Assembly: GCA_036346375.1 (NCBI GenBank) | Contig: CM070511.1 | Span: forward strand, 10,912,001-10,976,000 | Length of the DNA stretch: 64,000 nucleotides | Reading direction: 5' to 3' | DNA from: Guadua angustifolia | Lineage: Eukaryota; Streptophyta; Magnoliopsida; Poales; Poaceae | Part shown: positions 13,237 through 25,800 of the stretch, piece after piece | How the letters are laid out: each line of letters begins with the position of its first letter | Position numbering within the stretch: position 1 is the stretch's first letter | Made by a program: the position numbers and the translations under genes | The notes under the pieces: generated by a model | What the model saw: only the letters and a program-made list of their open reading frames with translations | What the model was told of the DNA's origin: nothing | Databases searched by the model: none

Positions 13237-13898
13237 CAGAGGTGGGTACTGGGCTGGGCTATTTTGGGCTGGCACGAGGCACGCCCGGCCCAATCCAACC
13301 CATGGTCCAGCACGAAACTGTTCTAAATAGGCCGGACCGGCATGGCACGGTTGTCCGGATCATGCCGGACCTGTCAATCGAGCACGATGGGTGGCCCGGC
13401 CTAGCACGACAGTCTGGACCATGCTTCGGGCCGGCACGGCCCGAAACAGTCTATACGTGCCTATGTTGTATGTGTGAGTAAGCAAATCAAGGAGTAAAGG
13501 AAGAAAACTCTGGATGGACTAGAGAAAAGGAAGGGGATACATGCATGCGTTGTATGTGTGGGTGAGCAAATCAATAAGTAAATGCATGGCTACATGCATG
13601 TGACTGGAAGGAGCAACCGGATCATGAAAATCGAGAAGAACAAACACAATAGGATTTTGTTTCGAGCGGAGAAAAAGGAAGTCCTAGACATATAAAAAAA
13701 GAAATCAATCTGTGGTTATTTTCTCTCATAGCAATAGTATAAATAGGTTGGACCTGGACCGACATGACACGAAGCAGGCATGAAGCGCAAATAGGCCGTA
13801 CCTAAACTTGTCGAAGGCGAGCTGAGCTAGCCTAGCCCGGCACGGTTTAGGCACGAAGCACGATGGGCCCGTGCCGCCCGGCCCGATACCCACCTTTA
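13237..13898. mobile_element. hAT-like TIR element (662 bp) with perfect 8-bp TSD
   Basis: Termini CAGAGGTGGGTA (left) and TACCCACCTTTA (right) are inverted copies. CCTACTTC occurs immediately outside both ends (13229-13236 and 13899-13906). Both subterminal zones are rich in GGCCCGGCACG-like motifs in opposite orientation. No transposase frame is present. Confidence 0.88.
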
Positions 13899-14065
13899 CC
13901 TACTTCAGCCAAAGTTTGACTGCACGAGTGGTAACTAAGATCAATCACAAGTTTGTAGAAGTTCTGTTGATGACATGTGAAAACTTATTAAAATCTAAAA
14001 TTACTAATTCATCAAATGATTTCAAATGGCAATTGCATGGTCAAATTATTTTTCAAATAGAGTTA

Positions 14066-14295
14066 GGACCTGTTTGGTAAAGCTCCAGATTCAAGTTTCA
14101 CCTGAAATTTGAAATTTGTAGGCTAAAATAAAGTGAATTAAGTTTATATTTTTGATCTAAAATGTATACAAGATGATCTATCTAAACACTCTTAATGTAC
14201 TCACAGCTTCAGCTTTACAAATTTGGTGAAACTAGAATTTTCAGCTTCACCAGATTCATGAATCTGGAGAAGCTGAATCCCTACCAAACACACCC
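14066..14295. mobile_element. Tourist-like MITE (230 bp), TSD TTA
   Basis: Ends GGACCTGTTTGGTA and TACCAAACACACCC are inverted copies. TTA flanks both sides (14063-14065 and 14296-14298), as in PIF/Harbinger-derived MITEs. Inner arms also pair (CTCCAGATTC with GAATCTGGAG). Confidence 0.85.
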
Positions 14296-14298
14296 TTA

Positions 14299-14851
14299 AG
14301 GTGTCCTATTATCTCTAATTACCATTAAAGTATGAGTTGGACCTTTGTTGACTCACTCATGCATGTTTAGGAATCTAAATATGTAATTCTCAAGTTCAAA
14401 GATCCGCATGACACGCCGGTGCAAGATTAGGGACCTGTAGCACACTTTAGTCTAAAATCAATAATAAGGCTTACTAAATACTCACTCCATTTCAAAATAT
14501 AGGCTATATTGTTTTGCAATCTTGTTGCTAACTTAACAATAGTTGTTTTTTGGCTTTGCTCTCACTTATCTTCTCTCTTCAATGTTTTATAAGTGAGTGC
14601 TATCACCTCTTTTATTCCGAATATATTAGCATTTAGGCTCTAAAATTTTCTTGATTTTACGAATCCTTAATCCCCGTGACGAGTCTAAGTATGCCTTACA
14701 GTAAAAAGAAATAGATATATTAATGTGTACTTTTAACCTTTTCATTCGATTTTCAGATCTATTATTTTTCGGTGCCCCTGTGTTTTTGTCATGGTCATTT
14801 ACTTCATATCTACCTCCCCAATTTTATGGAAATTTTTTTTGATCATTGTAG
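14299..14851. other. Intergenic spacer with a Stowaway-like end
   Basis: At about 14480 the sequence TACTCACTCCATTTCAAAAT resembles a Stowaway terminal repeat, but no matching second terminus is found. Nothing else is recognised. Confidence 0.35.
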
Positions 14852-14854
14852 TAA

Positions 14855-15144
14855 GGGTATGTACAATAAGATCACCTCAGCTTACTTTTAATATGTCCAC
14901 ATCAGTTTTGCCTTATATAGAAAAGTGAGAAAAAAGAAGAGAAAAAAGAACTAGCTCTTATTTAGTAGTAAGCATTGCACAAGAGCACATGTAGATTAGT
15001 TATGTACAAGAGAGGAGATAGTTAATATATAAAATTTAGAGCAACTTTTAGAGATAGCTATTGTACAAGCTAACTCTAGTGCTTACTCTAGATGATATGA
15101 ATAAAAAATAAAATAAACAGCTGGTTTTGTTATTATACTTGTCC
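14855..15144. mobile_element. Tourist-like MITE (290 bp), TSD TAA
   Basis: Ends GGGTATGTACAATAA and TTATTATACTTGTCC are inverted copies. TAA flanks both ends (14852-14854 and 15145-15147). Confidence 0.75.
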
Positions 15145-15225
15145 TAAGTAAGAAGCACAAGATTCCGGGAGACATAACTTATCTATGAAAGCCGGAAGAA
15201 ATGGAGCTTAGCCAGCCATGCCACG

Positions 15226-15450
15226 TGTCATTTTTTTTTGCAAAAAGACCCTCCGTAATTTTTAAAATTACGTTTATGTCCTCCAACCGGTTATTTTGCA
15301 AAAAAGGCTCTATATTTTGTATATTCGCAAATGGGTCCTTCGGTGGGTAGTTTTGCAAAAACAAAAAAATTACGTCTAGGCCCTTCTATCGGTAATTTTG
15401 CAAAAAGGACCCTATGGTTACGTATATTCGCGTACGGGTTCTCCAACTTT
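15226..15450. repeat. Degenerate tandem repeat
   Basis: A motif TTTTGCAAAAAGGACCC followed by TACGTATATTCGC-like and CCTCCAACCGGT-like pieces recurs three or four times at about 55-75 bp spacing with heavy divergence. No coding potential is seen. Confidence 0.6.
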
Positions 15451-16480
15451 CTTTTTGGGAGAAGAACCAATGAACCAAATTTCGCACGGAGCAGCGTAGC
15501 GTGAGATCCTATCTAGTGTGTTTTATATGTAGAAGGGTATATATACCTCACGCGTTGCAGCTGAATTTGTAGAAATAAATTTGGTGGTTGTGAATGGATC
15601 GAATGCCGGTAGTAATCTCTTGTAGCAATCGGATGGCTACACAGAGAAATAGAGATTAGTTGTAGTTAGTGAGGACTAATTGCGTGTAACAAAACATCCG
15701 TGACAATTTTAATCTAAAGGTTATCAACAATAAGAGTGGATGGCTGTACGAGGAAAGAGAGAAATAACATTTAATGTAGTTAGCGAGGATGATGTGTTTA
15801 ATACTATCTCTCCTATATAAAGCAAGAGTATATTCCCGCGACACTTTATCAAAATTATCTACTTTTGCCACTGTTTTTTAATTACTCATTTTTACCACTG
15901 CTCTTTAATTACTCACCTTTGCCACTGTTAGTGCTCTTTACAAATAAAATTTTTTTATCGCAAATTGAGTTTCAACCATTGTACATTCAGATTGAACAAT
16001 ATTATTCAGACAAGATTAGTGCTTTTTGCAAATAAATTTTTGTTACAAATTGAGTTTTCATTGCAACGCATAGGCACATGACTATATACATATCTGTGTG
16101 AGCATCATTTCAATTAAGAGAATAACTACCCGCAAGTAAGCAGCTCAAAAACACTAGGAGGCATGCATTCATACAGTAAGCATCATTTTAATTAAGAGCA
16201 AATCTACCAGGTTTCATGACTACACACAACTCTAATTTATTACTGCTTATATGACGTTTTTTTAATGATTTTGTCCATAAATATATGGAGTATTTTATGT
16301 TTTAATGTAAATTAATGTAATGTTCCGTTCGTATCCCTAATAAATATATAGATTTACTTATATTCTCTAAATGCATTATTAAATATAGTGCTTAGAGATA
16401 ATAATTAAGAACAATCTCATTATTTCTAATATATACTTATTTTATGTAGCAAGAGAAAATAGCTCCTTTAAACTTGAACC
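15451..16480. other. A/T-rich intergenic DNA with a possible Helitron-like remnant
   Basis: At 15862-15930 about 28-bp units (TTTTGCCACTG...TTAATTACTCA) repeat in tandem, and a TTTGCAAATAAA...AAATTGAGTTT segment occurs twice (15940-16060). The block TCTCTCCTATATAAAGCAAG (about 15806) to TTGCAACGCATAGGCAC (about 16060) resembles the ends of rice non-autonomous Helitrons, but the terminal hairpin and CTRR end are not convincing. Confidence 0.35.
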
Positions 16481-16803
16481 GAGGTCTAATATAGAACAAG
16501 GAAAGAAAATAAAAGGGTGGAATAAAATCCATCGCAAAGCCGAAGCGACCACCACCCGTGAAATCCTAGATTCCCTGCTGGTCTGACGCCAAACGGCCAT
16601 GACCATGGCCCTCCGCTCCCTTCCTCCATCGTCAAGTCAAAAAGCGCACCGAAACCAGCGAAACCTTCGTCCCTAAGTCTCCGCGCACCAATCAAACCCC
16701 GCCGGGGCCCGCGAAAGCAGCCCAAGCGTCGCCGCCTCGCCTTCCTTCGCCCGCTCCCCTCCCATTCCGCACCACCTCAATCCCTCCCAAAAACCTCACC
16801 ACC
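16481..16803 (+). promoter_or_regulatory. Upstream region and 5' UTR of the DCL2-type gene
   Basis: Composition shifts from A/T-rich to C/T-rich, with pyrimidine patches (CCTTCCTTCGCCCGCTCCCC at 16740-16760) typical of plant core promoters and leaders. No clear TATA box is seen. The leader runs into a good plant start context, CACCACCATGG at 16804. The transcription start cannot be placed. Confidence 0.5.
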
Positions 16804-19800
16804 ATGGATGACTCCGCCGCCTCCTCCACCGACGCCGCGCCGGTGGAACCACCGCCAATGGAGCCCCCTGCTCCGTCCCCCTGCGATCCGCAGACGCTAG
16901 CGAGATGGTGATTGCTGATGCGCCTCAGGTCCCAGCTGCGTCATCCGTTCGATGTGGTTGTGACGAATGCGTGCGCGCATGAATGCAGGTACCAGCTGGA
17001 GGCGCTGGAGCGTGCGATGCGCGGCAACACGGTGGCGTTCCTGGAGACGGGGGCCGGGAAGACCCTCATCGCGGTGCTGCTGCTGCGCGCCTACGCGCAC
17101 CGCGTGCGGAGGCCGGCGCGGCCCTTCGCCGTCTTCCTCGTCCCCACCGTCGTGCTCGTGGGGCAGCAGGCTCGGGTCGTGCAGGCGCACACCGACCTCC
17201 GCGTCAAGCAGTTCTACGGCGCCATGGGCGTCGATTTCTGGGACGCCGCCACCTGGCGCCGCGTCGTGGACGACGCCGAGGTGCTCGTCATGACGCCGCA
17301 GATCCTCCTGGACAACCTCCGCCACAGCTTCTTCTGCCTTCAGGACATTGCGCTCCTCATCTTCGACGAATGCCACCACGCCAAGGGCGATTCCCCATAT
17401 GCGTGCATTTTTAAGGTCCCAAAAGCTGAAACCGCTCTGTTTCCTTTTTGTTGTTTTTTCCTACATTTATTGATCTGTTTACAAGCTCCTATTTTTCTTT
17501 TTAACTCCTATTTTCTTTTTCTTTTTTGTCGCACCATCCTAGTAATAGTTACAAGCTTCGACGAATATTTTGTCACTTGTATCAACTCAGAATCATCAAT
17601 GTTTATTTCTAGTGCCAATTTAGTCTGAATATTTAATGTTTCTTTTGTTATATTTAACATTTCAGTTAGAATCTTGCATGTTTCCTGTTTTTACCCTCTT
17701 GTCTCACCAATTTAGTCAAATCCTTCAATGTTGCTTTGCTTGTAGGAATTTTACCACCCCCAGTTGAATTCTAGGCCGTCGGACCCTCTGCCGCGGATAT
17801 TTGGGATGACCGCTTCGCTCATTTATTCAAAAAGTAAGAATGATGCGATCTACTCTTATCTGTATTGTACATTCTCTCTGATTGGGTAACTCTCTCATGG
17901 TGTTCATTCTATAGGTTTGGATCGGGCCAACTATTCGAAGCAAATCAACGAGCTTGAGAATCTCATGAACTCAAAGGTCAGGGTATATAAGATTGCACAT
18001 ATTCATGTACTTAAGATAATCATTCTCTCAAATTTAGTCACATGTAAGGAAAACTTTGGTACTTATTTGGTGTATTGATTGTTGAAGGTGTACACTGTGG
18101 AGAGTGAATCAGCTTTATTGGAATACATACCATTTGCCACCACGAGGATAGTGCAATATGATGATTCCATCATTTCATCTGAGTTACATGACCATATTTT
18201 CAGTTGTTTGTACAGATTGGAAGCAAAGGTAATCTTTGGCCCTATGCATGACTTCTATGTTAGATAAACATTTCTTTCCATTGTTCAGTTGCACTTTACT
18301 TGCCAGACAAATCGAGTATTATACTGATTTGCATCACTACTATGTGCTCTTGTGCAGTACAATTTGTCTCATGCTCCCTAAGTACGTTATGATTTATTTA
18401 CTCTTTATCTATTAACAAGTCAAAATTGGAATTATACGATATACTATGATCTATTGGTTTTACAATTGAATTAGCTAGAATTGATCACACAAAAGATATG
18501 TTGTACTGGCACTATCGAGTTAGTATAATTTTTTTCCTAACATATTTTGTGTTTGAAGTTGAAATATTAAAGGGTGCTTCTGCACTCGACAAACTACATA
18601 TAATTTTTCTTCTGGATTTTTCATAGTAATTTTGTGCCCACATCAAAATAGTTTGCATGATTGCACCTATTTATTGTTTTGCAGTAGATATGCTGCCTCT
18701 ATTATATCATTGTTTAAAGTATTGCTTTGCGAACTTTGAGTCATTGTTATAACGATATGTACCCTGGCTTATAATTTAGTAAGAAAGATAGGGCTAGATA
18801 TGAGTATGGAACTTAAATATTATTGGCATTTGCACTTGTATGTAACTTAATATCCCATCCGTTGATTTTTATAAGGTGTGAGTTGATTCCTCAGTCTCCA
18901 AAATTGAACTTTGACCGTTAATTTCTTGAGTAAATTTGCTCCGTGCCATTGCAACTGTCACAGAGTTGGAAAACAGCATTGCAATCAGACTTCACTTCAA
19001 AATACCAATGCAAAGGTTAAAACTTATGGAAAATGCCATTGCCGTCACATTTTCTGTCCATGTGCTCAGTTAACGTCCATTTGGGAGAGAGAAAAATTTA
19101 TAAATGATGATTTTGCCCCTTGGCTTTATTCTTCTCTACCTACACGGTCTCTTTCCTTCATTTATTCTACGTTGTTGCCAGCTGCCTAGCACCCCCTCCG
19201 GTGAGCTCGGCAGCCATGGAAAGCCCCTTCCCTCTCCCCCTTCCTCTCTTCTCCCCCTAGTTGAAGTCCTCGTCGCATGTGTCTGTACAGCTCGTGCCCT
19301 CGAGACAATGTCCTGCCCCCACTGGTGCTCTCGTGCCTCATACCAGACTCGTCGAGTGTAAGGTGGCGCATTAGTGCGAGGCAGCGAGGCTTGGGGCATA
19401 AGGCTGTGGTGCATCCTGATTCCCTATCCCACCCCATCGCCCAACTTTGTTGTAGTGCTCGATCTGATTGGGATTAGGCATGGGCATTTGGTTTTTTCGG
19501 TTCGGTTTATTCGGTTTTTTAAAAATTCGGTTTTTCAGATCCGTAAACTGAACTGAAACCGAATAACCAAAAAATCGAACCGAATAAACCGAATTAATTC
19601 GGTTCGGTTTTTTCGGTTTTTTCGGTTATTCGGTTAACTGAATTTCCAACCAGTAGGGAGCAATCAGTACTAATCTTAGCAAACAAAGTGCATGCAATAC
19701 TCTATCCAACTTCAGCATGATTTAACCAGAGTAATGGACTTCTCAAAACTTCCTTTTGACAGCAGCTTTAAAAATAGTTTTTCTTAGCACTATATCAAAA

Positions 19801-22800
19801 CTACTTTGTTATGCTAAATTTGCTCTATTCATTTTTTGCCTCTTGCAAATCTCAAATCAATTGATTGGTTAACTTTGTTCTCTATGATCCACTACCTTGC
19901 TGTGAGCTTGTAAAAAATGAGCTCAAATCATGGAGCTCCAAAAGTTGGAAAATCAACAATCAATTACTATCTGCTTCCATTAGATGAGCACCAGATATTC
20001 GAGCCAGATGCATTTCTTACTAAGGATTGTGATGCCAATCATCAATCGAAGCAAAATACTCAGTCGGGCAGCAGATATACTGATAGAAGATTAACCACTC
20101 CGCAGTTAGTATCAGCATTGACACCAATCAAAACCAATATTCGGTTCCCAGTGAAACGAATACTGCCAGTGAACTAATTTCCCAGTGAATCAAATACTTA
20201 AACCAGTATCAAAAGTTCACAACCAAGAATGCAAGATCTGGAGATGGGGGGAAGAGAGGCTATATGCCTATACGGTACCTAGCTGCTGCCGGCTTCCTGT
20301 TCTTTAAGCAGATCCAGCGCCGGGTGCCCGGAAGGACGATGGGTCAATGCGCCTAGGTCTGCCGTCTGCACCAGCTCGGGGGATGGTCGGCTACCCACAA
20401 AATCACAAAGGATATCGGTGTTTAGACTTAACTACAAATCGCATCATCACCACTCGCCATGTTATATTCGATGAGCAGACTTTTCCTTTCGCAAGGACCT
20501 CCTCTGTTCTTCCTTTGGCGTACTCCTTTTTGGATGCAGGTCCTCATGAGTCTTCCATCTCGGATGATGTGCCTCTGAGACTCTTGCTGGCAACAGGCGC
20601 GACGGGCATCCTCGACACTGCGCCTCTCGGCCTCGCCTCTGGCGACACGACCCCTGCTGCGCCCCTGCCGCCCGCCGCCACCATGCCTCCTGCGCACCAT
20701 GCCTCTCTGGATGTTGCTGCGCCTGCCCCTCCTCTTCTGGACCGAGGGTCCTCTGGCGTACCAACAGCTCCTGGCGATTCCTTAGGCGTCTTCCCCACGC
20801 CTCCTCTCCGGCATGTCTTCACCCGCCGGCCGCCACCAGCACCTCCCGCCTCTGCCCCAGCCGCACCTCCGCCGGTGACCGCAGCTGCCTCTCATCCCAT
20901 GGTAACCCGCAGCAAGGATGGCACCCTGCCGCCACCTCTCGCATGCAGCCCATGCCATCAGAATCGACGCTCTGTCCCAGGTTTAAAACATACCGCGGTG
21001 CGCTCAACGATCCTCATTGGCGGGCGGCCATGATCGATGAGTACACCGCTTTACTCAGCAACAACACATGGGACCTGGTGGTGCCTCCTCCCCGCGCCAA
21101 CATCGTCTCCGGCAAATGAATCTACAAGCACAAATTCAATTCCGACGGCTCTCTCGCTCGGTACAAAGCCCGCTGGGTTCTCCGTGGTTTTTCCTAACAA
21201 ACCGGCGTCGACTACGACGAGACGTTCAATCCGGTGGTGAACCGGCCACCATTCGGACCGTCCTCTCCATCGCCGTCGTCAATGCTTGGCCCATCCATCA
21301 ACTTGACGTCAAGAACGCCTTCCTCAACGGCGTCCTTTCTGAGACAGTCTATGCTCAGCAGCCCTCTGGTTTCGTCGATCCGGATCGTTCCCAGCATGTA
21401 TGCCGACTTAACAAGTCCCTCTACGGCCTCAAGCAGGCCCCTCGGGCTTGGTACAGTCGCTTTCACACTTTCATCACCTCCACCGGCTTCCTCAACTCCA
21501 AGTCCGACTCTTCGCTGTTCATCTACAACACCGGCACCGACACTGCCTACCTTCTGCTGTACGTCGACGACATCATCCTCACTGCCTCGACTCCAGCACT
21601 CCTTCAGCGCCTCATCACCATCCTCAAGCAAGAGTTTGCCATGAGCGATCTCGGGGATCTCCACTACTTCCTGGGTATTACCGCTTCTCGCTCCACGCAT
21701 GGTCTTTTTCTGTCTCGGAGACAAATATCGGCGGAGATTCTTCAACGGCCTTGGCATGATCGATCATCACCCTTATCCTCCTCTCGGCCCGCACTAAGTT
21801 ATCACGGACGGCGGTCGACTGTTGTTAACCCGACTTTCTCATGCAGCCTAGCCGCGCTCAAGATGCCACCTTCACCAGACCGGACATCACCCATGCCGTT
21901 CAGCAGGCGTGTCTTTACATGCATGATCCTCGTGACCATCATCTTCAGTTGGTTAAGCGCATCCTTCGCTACATCAAAGGCACCCTTCACCATGGCATTC
22001 AGTTCAGTCCTGGCCGCGATCATGACCTCACCGTCTATACTGATGCGGATTGGGCCGGCTGTCCCGACACTCGGCGCTCCACCTCGGGCTATTGTGCTTT
22101 CCTTGGTCCAAATCTCATCTCTTGGTCCTCCAAGCGCCAACACACTGTGTCCCGCTCCAGTGCCGAGGCTGAGTATCGAGGAGTTGCTAATGGTGTTGCC
22201 GAAGCTTGCTGGCTCCGTCAACTCCTTCTCGAGCTCCGCCACCTCTTCGCCGTGCCACCGTCGTCTACTGTGACAACGTCAGCGCCGTCTACCTCTCCAC
22301 TAATCCGGTTCAGCATCAACGCACCAAGCATGTGGAGATCGACCGTCATTTCGTTCGCGAGCGTGTCGCCCTTGGTGATGTCCGTGTTCTCCACGTGCCT
22401 ACATCTCACCAATATGCCGACATCTTCACCAAGGGCCTTCCCTCTTCCGTCTTCTAGGAATTCCGCTCCAATCTCAACGTCATGCTCCCTACCGAGCTTA
22501 TGGGGATGTTAGAGAATATCCTTAGCATATGTCCTGGCAAGTCCATATATGGACTTGCCCCTAATCAGGCTGCGCCCTGCCATTAGTGGCAGATGCATTC
22601 CATGTATTGATGTATTTCTATATTTAGGAGATAGCTTTCCTTATTCATGTATGTACTGTATATGTATGGTGCCTATGCTATCAATGGAAATCATCTGATT
22701 CTCCTCATTTCTCTCATTCTTTCTCTAACGATGACCCCTTTCGAAACGAAGGGGGCTGATCCCCAAACATCTGAGTGAACTAAATCAAAAGGATGACTCG

Positions 22801-25800
22801 ACACAAAATCACTACTAGGATATGGCAACTGTAGCTGTTTGCGAAGCTTACAGTCTTGATAGGGAAGGGAGGTATCACGGGAGACCTTCCCAAGCGATGA
22901 TGCCGTTGAGCAAAACTGGCGGGGGTGGTAGTGGCGAAGACAGTGGCATCTGGAGCGGTAGACGACTGGCTGAGGGAGGTAGACGTGGAAGCGGAAGCGG
23001 AAGGAAGATGAAGCCAGTCGAGTTCCCACAAGCGTGGGGAGTGGGTCCGCCGGCCAGAATCAACTAAGCGTCCTGTATACGAGCTGAATAGAACAGAGTT
23101 AGCTTCAGAGTATCTGAAAACCAAGGTCGAGAGTCGCGGCAGAGATCAGCTACATGATAAGATAGGGCATATGAGAAACAGAAGGAACACAAAAGGAAGA
23201 TGTGTGAAGTGTGCCCTGTTCAAAGGAGTGTACCATCAGCCGTCCTGACGAACACAGGAGTGACCGAAGACCTCAAGGAACCAAGGTGAGTCAGATTTGG
23301 TGTCATATAGAAAGAAGCTCTGGAATCAAGGTATACTTGAGGCAGCAAAGGGAGCCTGGCTGGCCGTGGCAGAAGAGGCCGTGGGGAACCTGGAGTCCAA
23401 GCGAAGCTCGATTCGCTCAAGTCGTTGAGTCAAGGCCTGAACCCAGTCAAGAGCACGATTGGCCCCAGTGTCGCCTATGGCACCGGAAGTGCTCCCAGAA
23501 GTGGCACCCGCCTTCTGAAGACGCCTTTGGCACTGTTGAATGGTATGGCCAGCCTTTTTGCTGCATACAACGAGTCACTGAGCCTGTCGATGTAGCTGCC
23601 AGTAGACCCCCCTGTGATCGAACCGCCTGCTGGTGCGGGGAGAGCGGGAGTAGGAAGAGGCAGATGAGTGACCGAGGAGGGAACCTCCGAAGCCCCCAGC
23701 ATGGTCGCAGGTGAGGAGAGAACGCCACGAAGACGAGTCTCCTCTGCATGGGCTTGAGTTAGGGCCAACACCATCGACGGGAGTGGCGAGCGAGTCAGAA
23801 GCTGCGCACGAAGTGGCTCAAACTCCGGGCAAAGCTGGGTGAGGAATTGTAAGACTCGAGCCCTAGCACGATGATTCCGGAGGCGAACACATTGGCCACA
23901 TGAAGTGTCAGGTGGAGGCTCCAAGGCGTCGAGCTGATGGTACACGTCACTAAACCGATGATAGAAGTCATCCACAATGGAATCTTGCTGCTGGAGTCTC
24001 GGCCTGGCGTAGAAGAGAGGTGTAGAAAGCTTGGCTGCTCGGCTGGTACTGGGCCTGCACGTACTCCCACATCACTTGAGCAGAGTCCATGTTGACCACG
24101 TCGAGCGCGAGGTCAGTGCGCATGCTGCCAATGAGGGTTTAGACAACACGAGCCTCCGAAGCACGCCAATCCTCTAGGCGTTGAGAGGCAGCGGTGTAGG
24201 CGTCAAGAACATGCTCGTAGGCCACCTGTGCGGCTGCGGGCACCGCGGCATTGTCAGCACCGGGCTGGGGCTGCACCGGAACCGGAGGCAATGTCGGTGG
24301 TAGGACGGCGCCGGTGAGATGCCCCCATAGATGTTGGCTGTCGAGGCAAACACGAAGCAGTGTGGACCACTCGCGGAAGTTGGTACCGTCGAACTGGATC
24401 TGCGGAAGTGCGACCGGTCCAACAACGCAAGGAGCCGTCATGATGCCGAGTTAGAGCTAGACGGCCGGAATACGGCCTCAAGGCAGCACGAGAACGGGTG
24501 GGTGCTGCCTGCCTTGTGAGGGCTCGGACAATGGGGGCCCACTGGAGGCCGGAGGTTCGAGACTGTCACGGAGGTGCAGATCCAGCCAAGGATGGGCTGG
24601 AGCGGCTGATGAAGGCTAGTGCCATGCTCGGGAAGGAGGCGCGTGCGACATCGAGGCTGGAGGCCAGCTGAGCGGATGGGGGGCCGACCTAGCGGCCCGT
24701 CGGAGCTGAAGATGGTGGGGAGAAGAAGAAAGGCGTCGGGGAGAGGTTCTGGCGATGGCGGTGATCTCGCCAACGGCGAGCCGGAGAGGCGGCGGCGGTT
24801 GCAATGGAGGAGGGAAACCCTAACCCTATCTGATACCATGTTAGAGTGGTGAGAATGCAGCATGTTCATTATGGGCCCCAATGGGCTAGAAATACATGTA
24901 CCAAGGAAAAGGAAAATAGGCAAATAAACCCCTATACGTATAGCTAATCTAACAAAAATGACAAAAGGATCAGACAAATATTTGTTGATGGCTTGTCGGA
25001 TAAATGATATCCATGTGGTTTGGAAAATCATAATGTTCTGCTAGGAGCCGCTTATGCGTTGAATGGTGATTCAGTACACTGCTAACATCACAATGGGCCT
25101 ATGGTGTCACACAAGAATAGAAACATACTAGTTTGTAACAAATTCTGTGTATTATTATATTTATATGGATAATTAATGTATTGAAATTATTAAATACAGG
25201 AGAAGTCCTAGTTTGATTGGATTATTTGAATCTGAAACAAGCAGCCTATTTTATCCAGATTAATGTAATACAAATTAATTAGGGAGACAGTTCGGATAAG
25301 GATTTGAATTGATAAAGGTTATCTCGAATCCTATTCGGTTACAAAACAGAAATTTTTTTGGGCTTATCTTGCTCTGACTCGTTTATAAATAAACACACAC
25401 TTGAACTGTGTGGGGATAATCGAATTCGAGGGACTAATTCCGGCGAGAATCAAGAGGGCTGTGCTGTCATGTTCCAGTAGACCGGCGCAGCGCGTGGAGT
25501 CTTCTTTCCGCTCGTGTGGATACTTGTGAAATGAGGTTATCACTGTCTCGACGTGTTGACGCGATCCGACACTCTTCTTCCGCTGCTGGAAAGCTGCACC
25601 TGTGCGTCTAGTGGTAACATTGAAACCCTAATATGTAGTATTAGATCATATGCAACAAGTTCTTTGGGATCGGGTAGATGGTAAATTCTAAAATTCATCC
25701 TTGCTGCCTTGATTTCCCAACAGTCATGTGACCTGGTATTGATAGTTCAGGGCTGTTTTTTAGATGGTTCTGAAGTTGCGGGTTGGAATTCGGACTTAGG

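Larger units (their letters stand above)
20382..22729 (+). mobile_element. 5'-truncated Ty1-copia element (Copia-C), 3' half only
   Basis: It begins abruptly in the integrase C-terminal region (GYPQNHKGYRCLDL) and continues through RT and RNase H to a polypurine tract (ATGGGGA) and one LTR (22507-22729). gag, protease, integrase core and the 5' LTR are absent. It is sense with respect to DCL2 and lies in intron 5. Confidence 0.88.
22730..24954 (-). mobile_element. 3'-truncated Ty1-copia element (Copia-D), 5' half only, inverted relative to Copia-C
   Basis: Reading on the - strand: LTR (24954-24839), PBS TGGTATCA (24838-24831), gag, protease, pre-integrase and the start of integrase, which stops at the Copia-C LTR boundary (22730). 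RT, RNase H and the 3' LTR are missing. It is antisense to DCL2. Confidence 0.85.

Noticed and set aside
15806..16080. Helitron
   Set aside because: Resembles ends of rice non-autonomous Helitrons, but no CTRR end with preceding hairpin was found; kept only as a remark.
16897..17414. Long frames on the - strand and in alternate + frames over DCL2 exon 2
   Set aside because: Shadows of the GC-rich helicase exon; the DCL2 frame alone has conserved motifs.
19104..19477. Possible small gene in intron 5
   Set aside because: Competing frames on both strands, no motif, no splice or start support.
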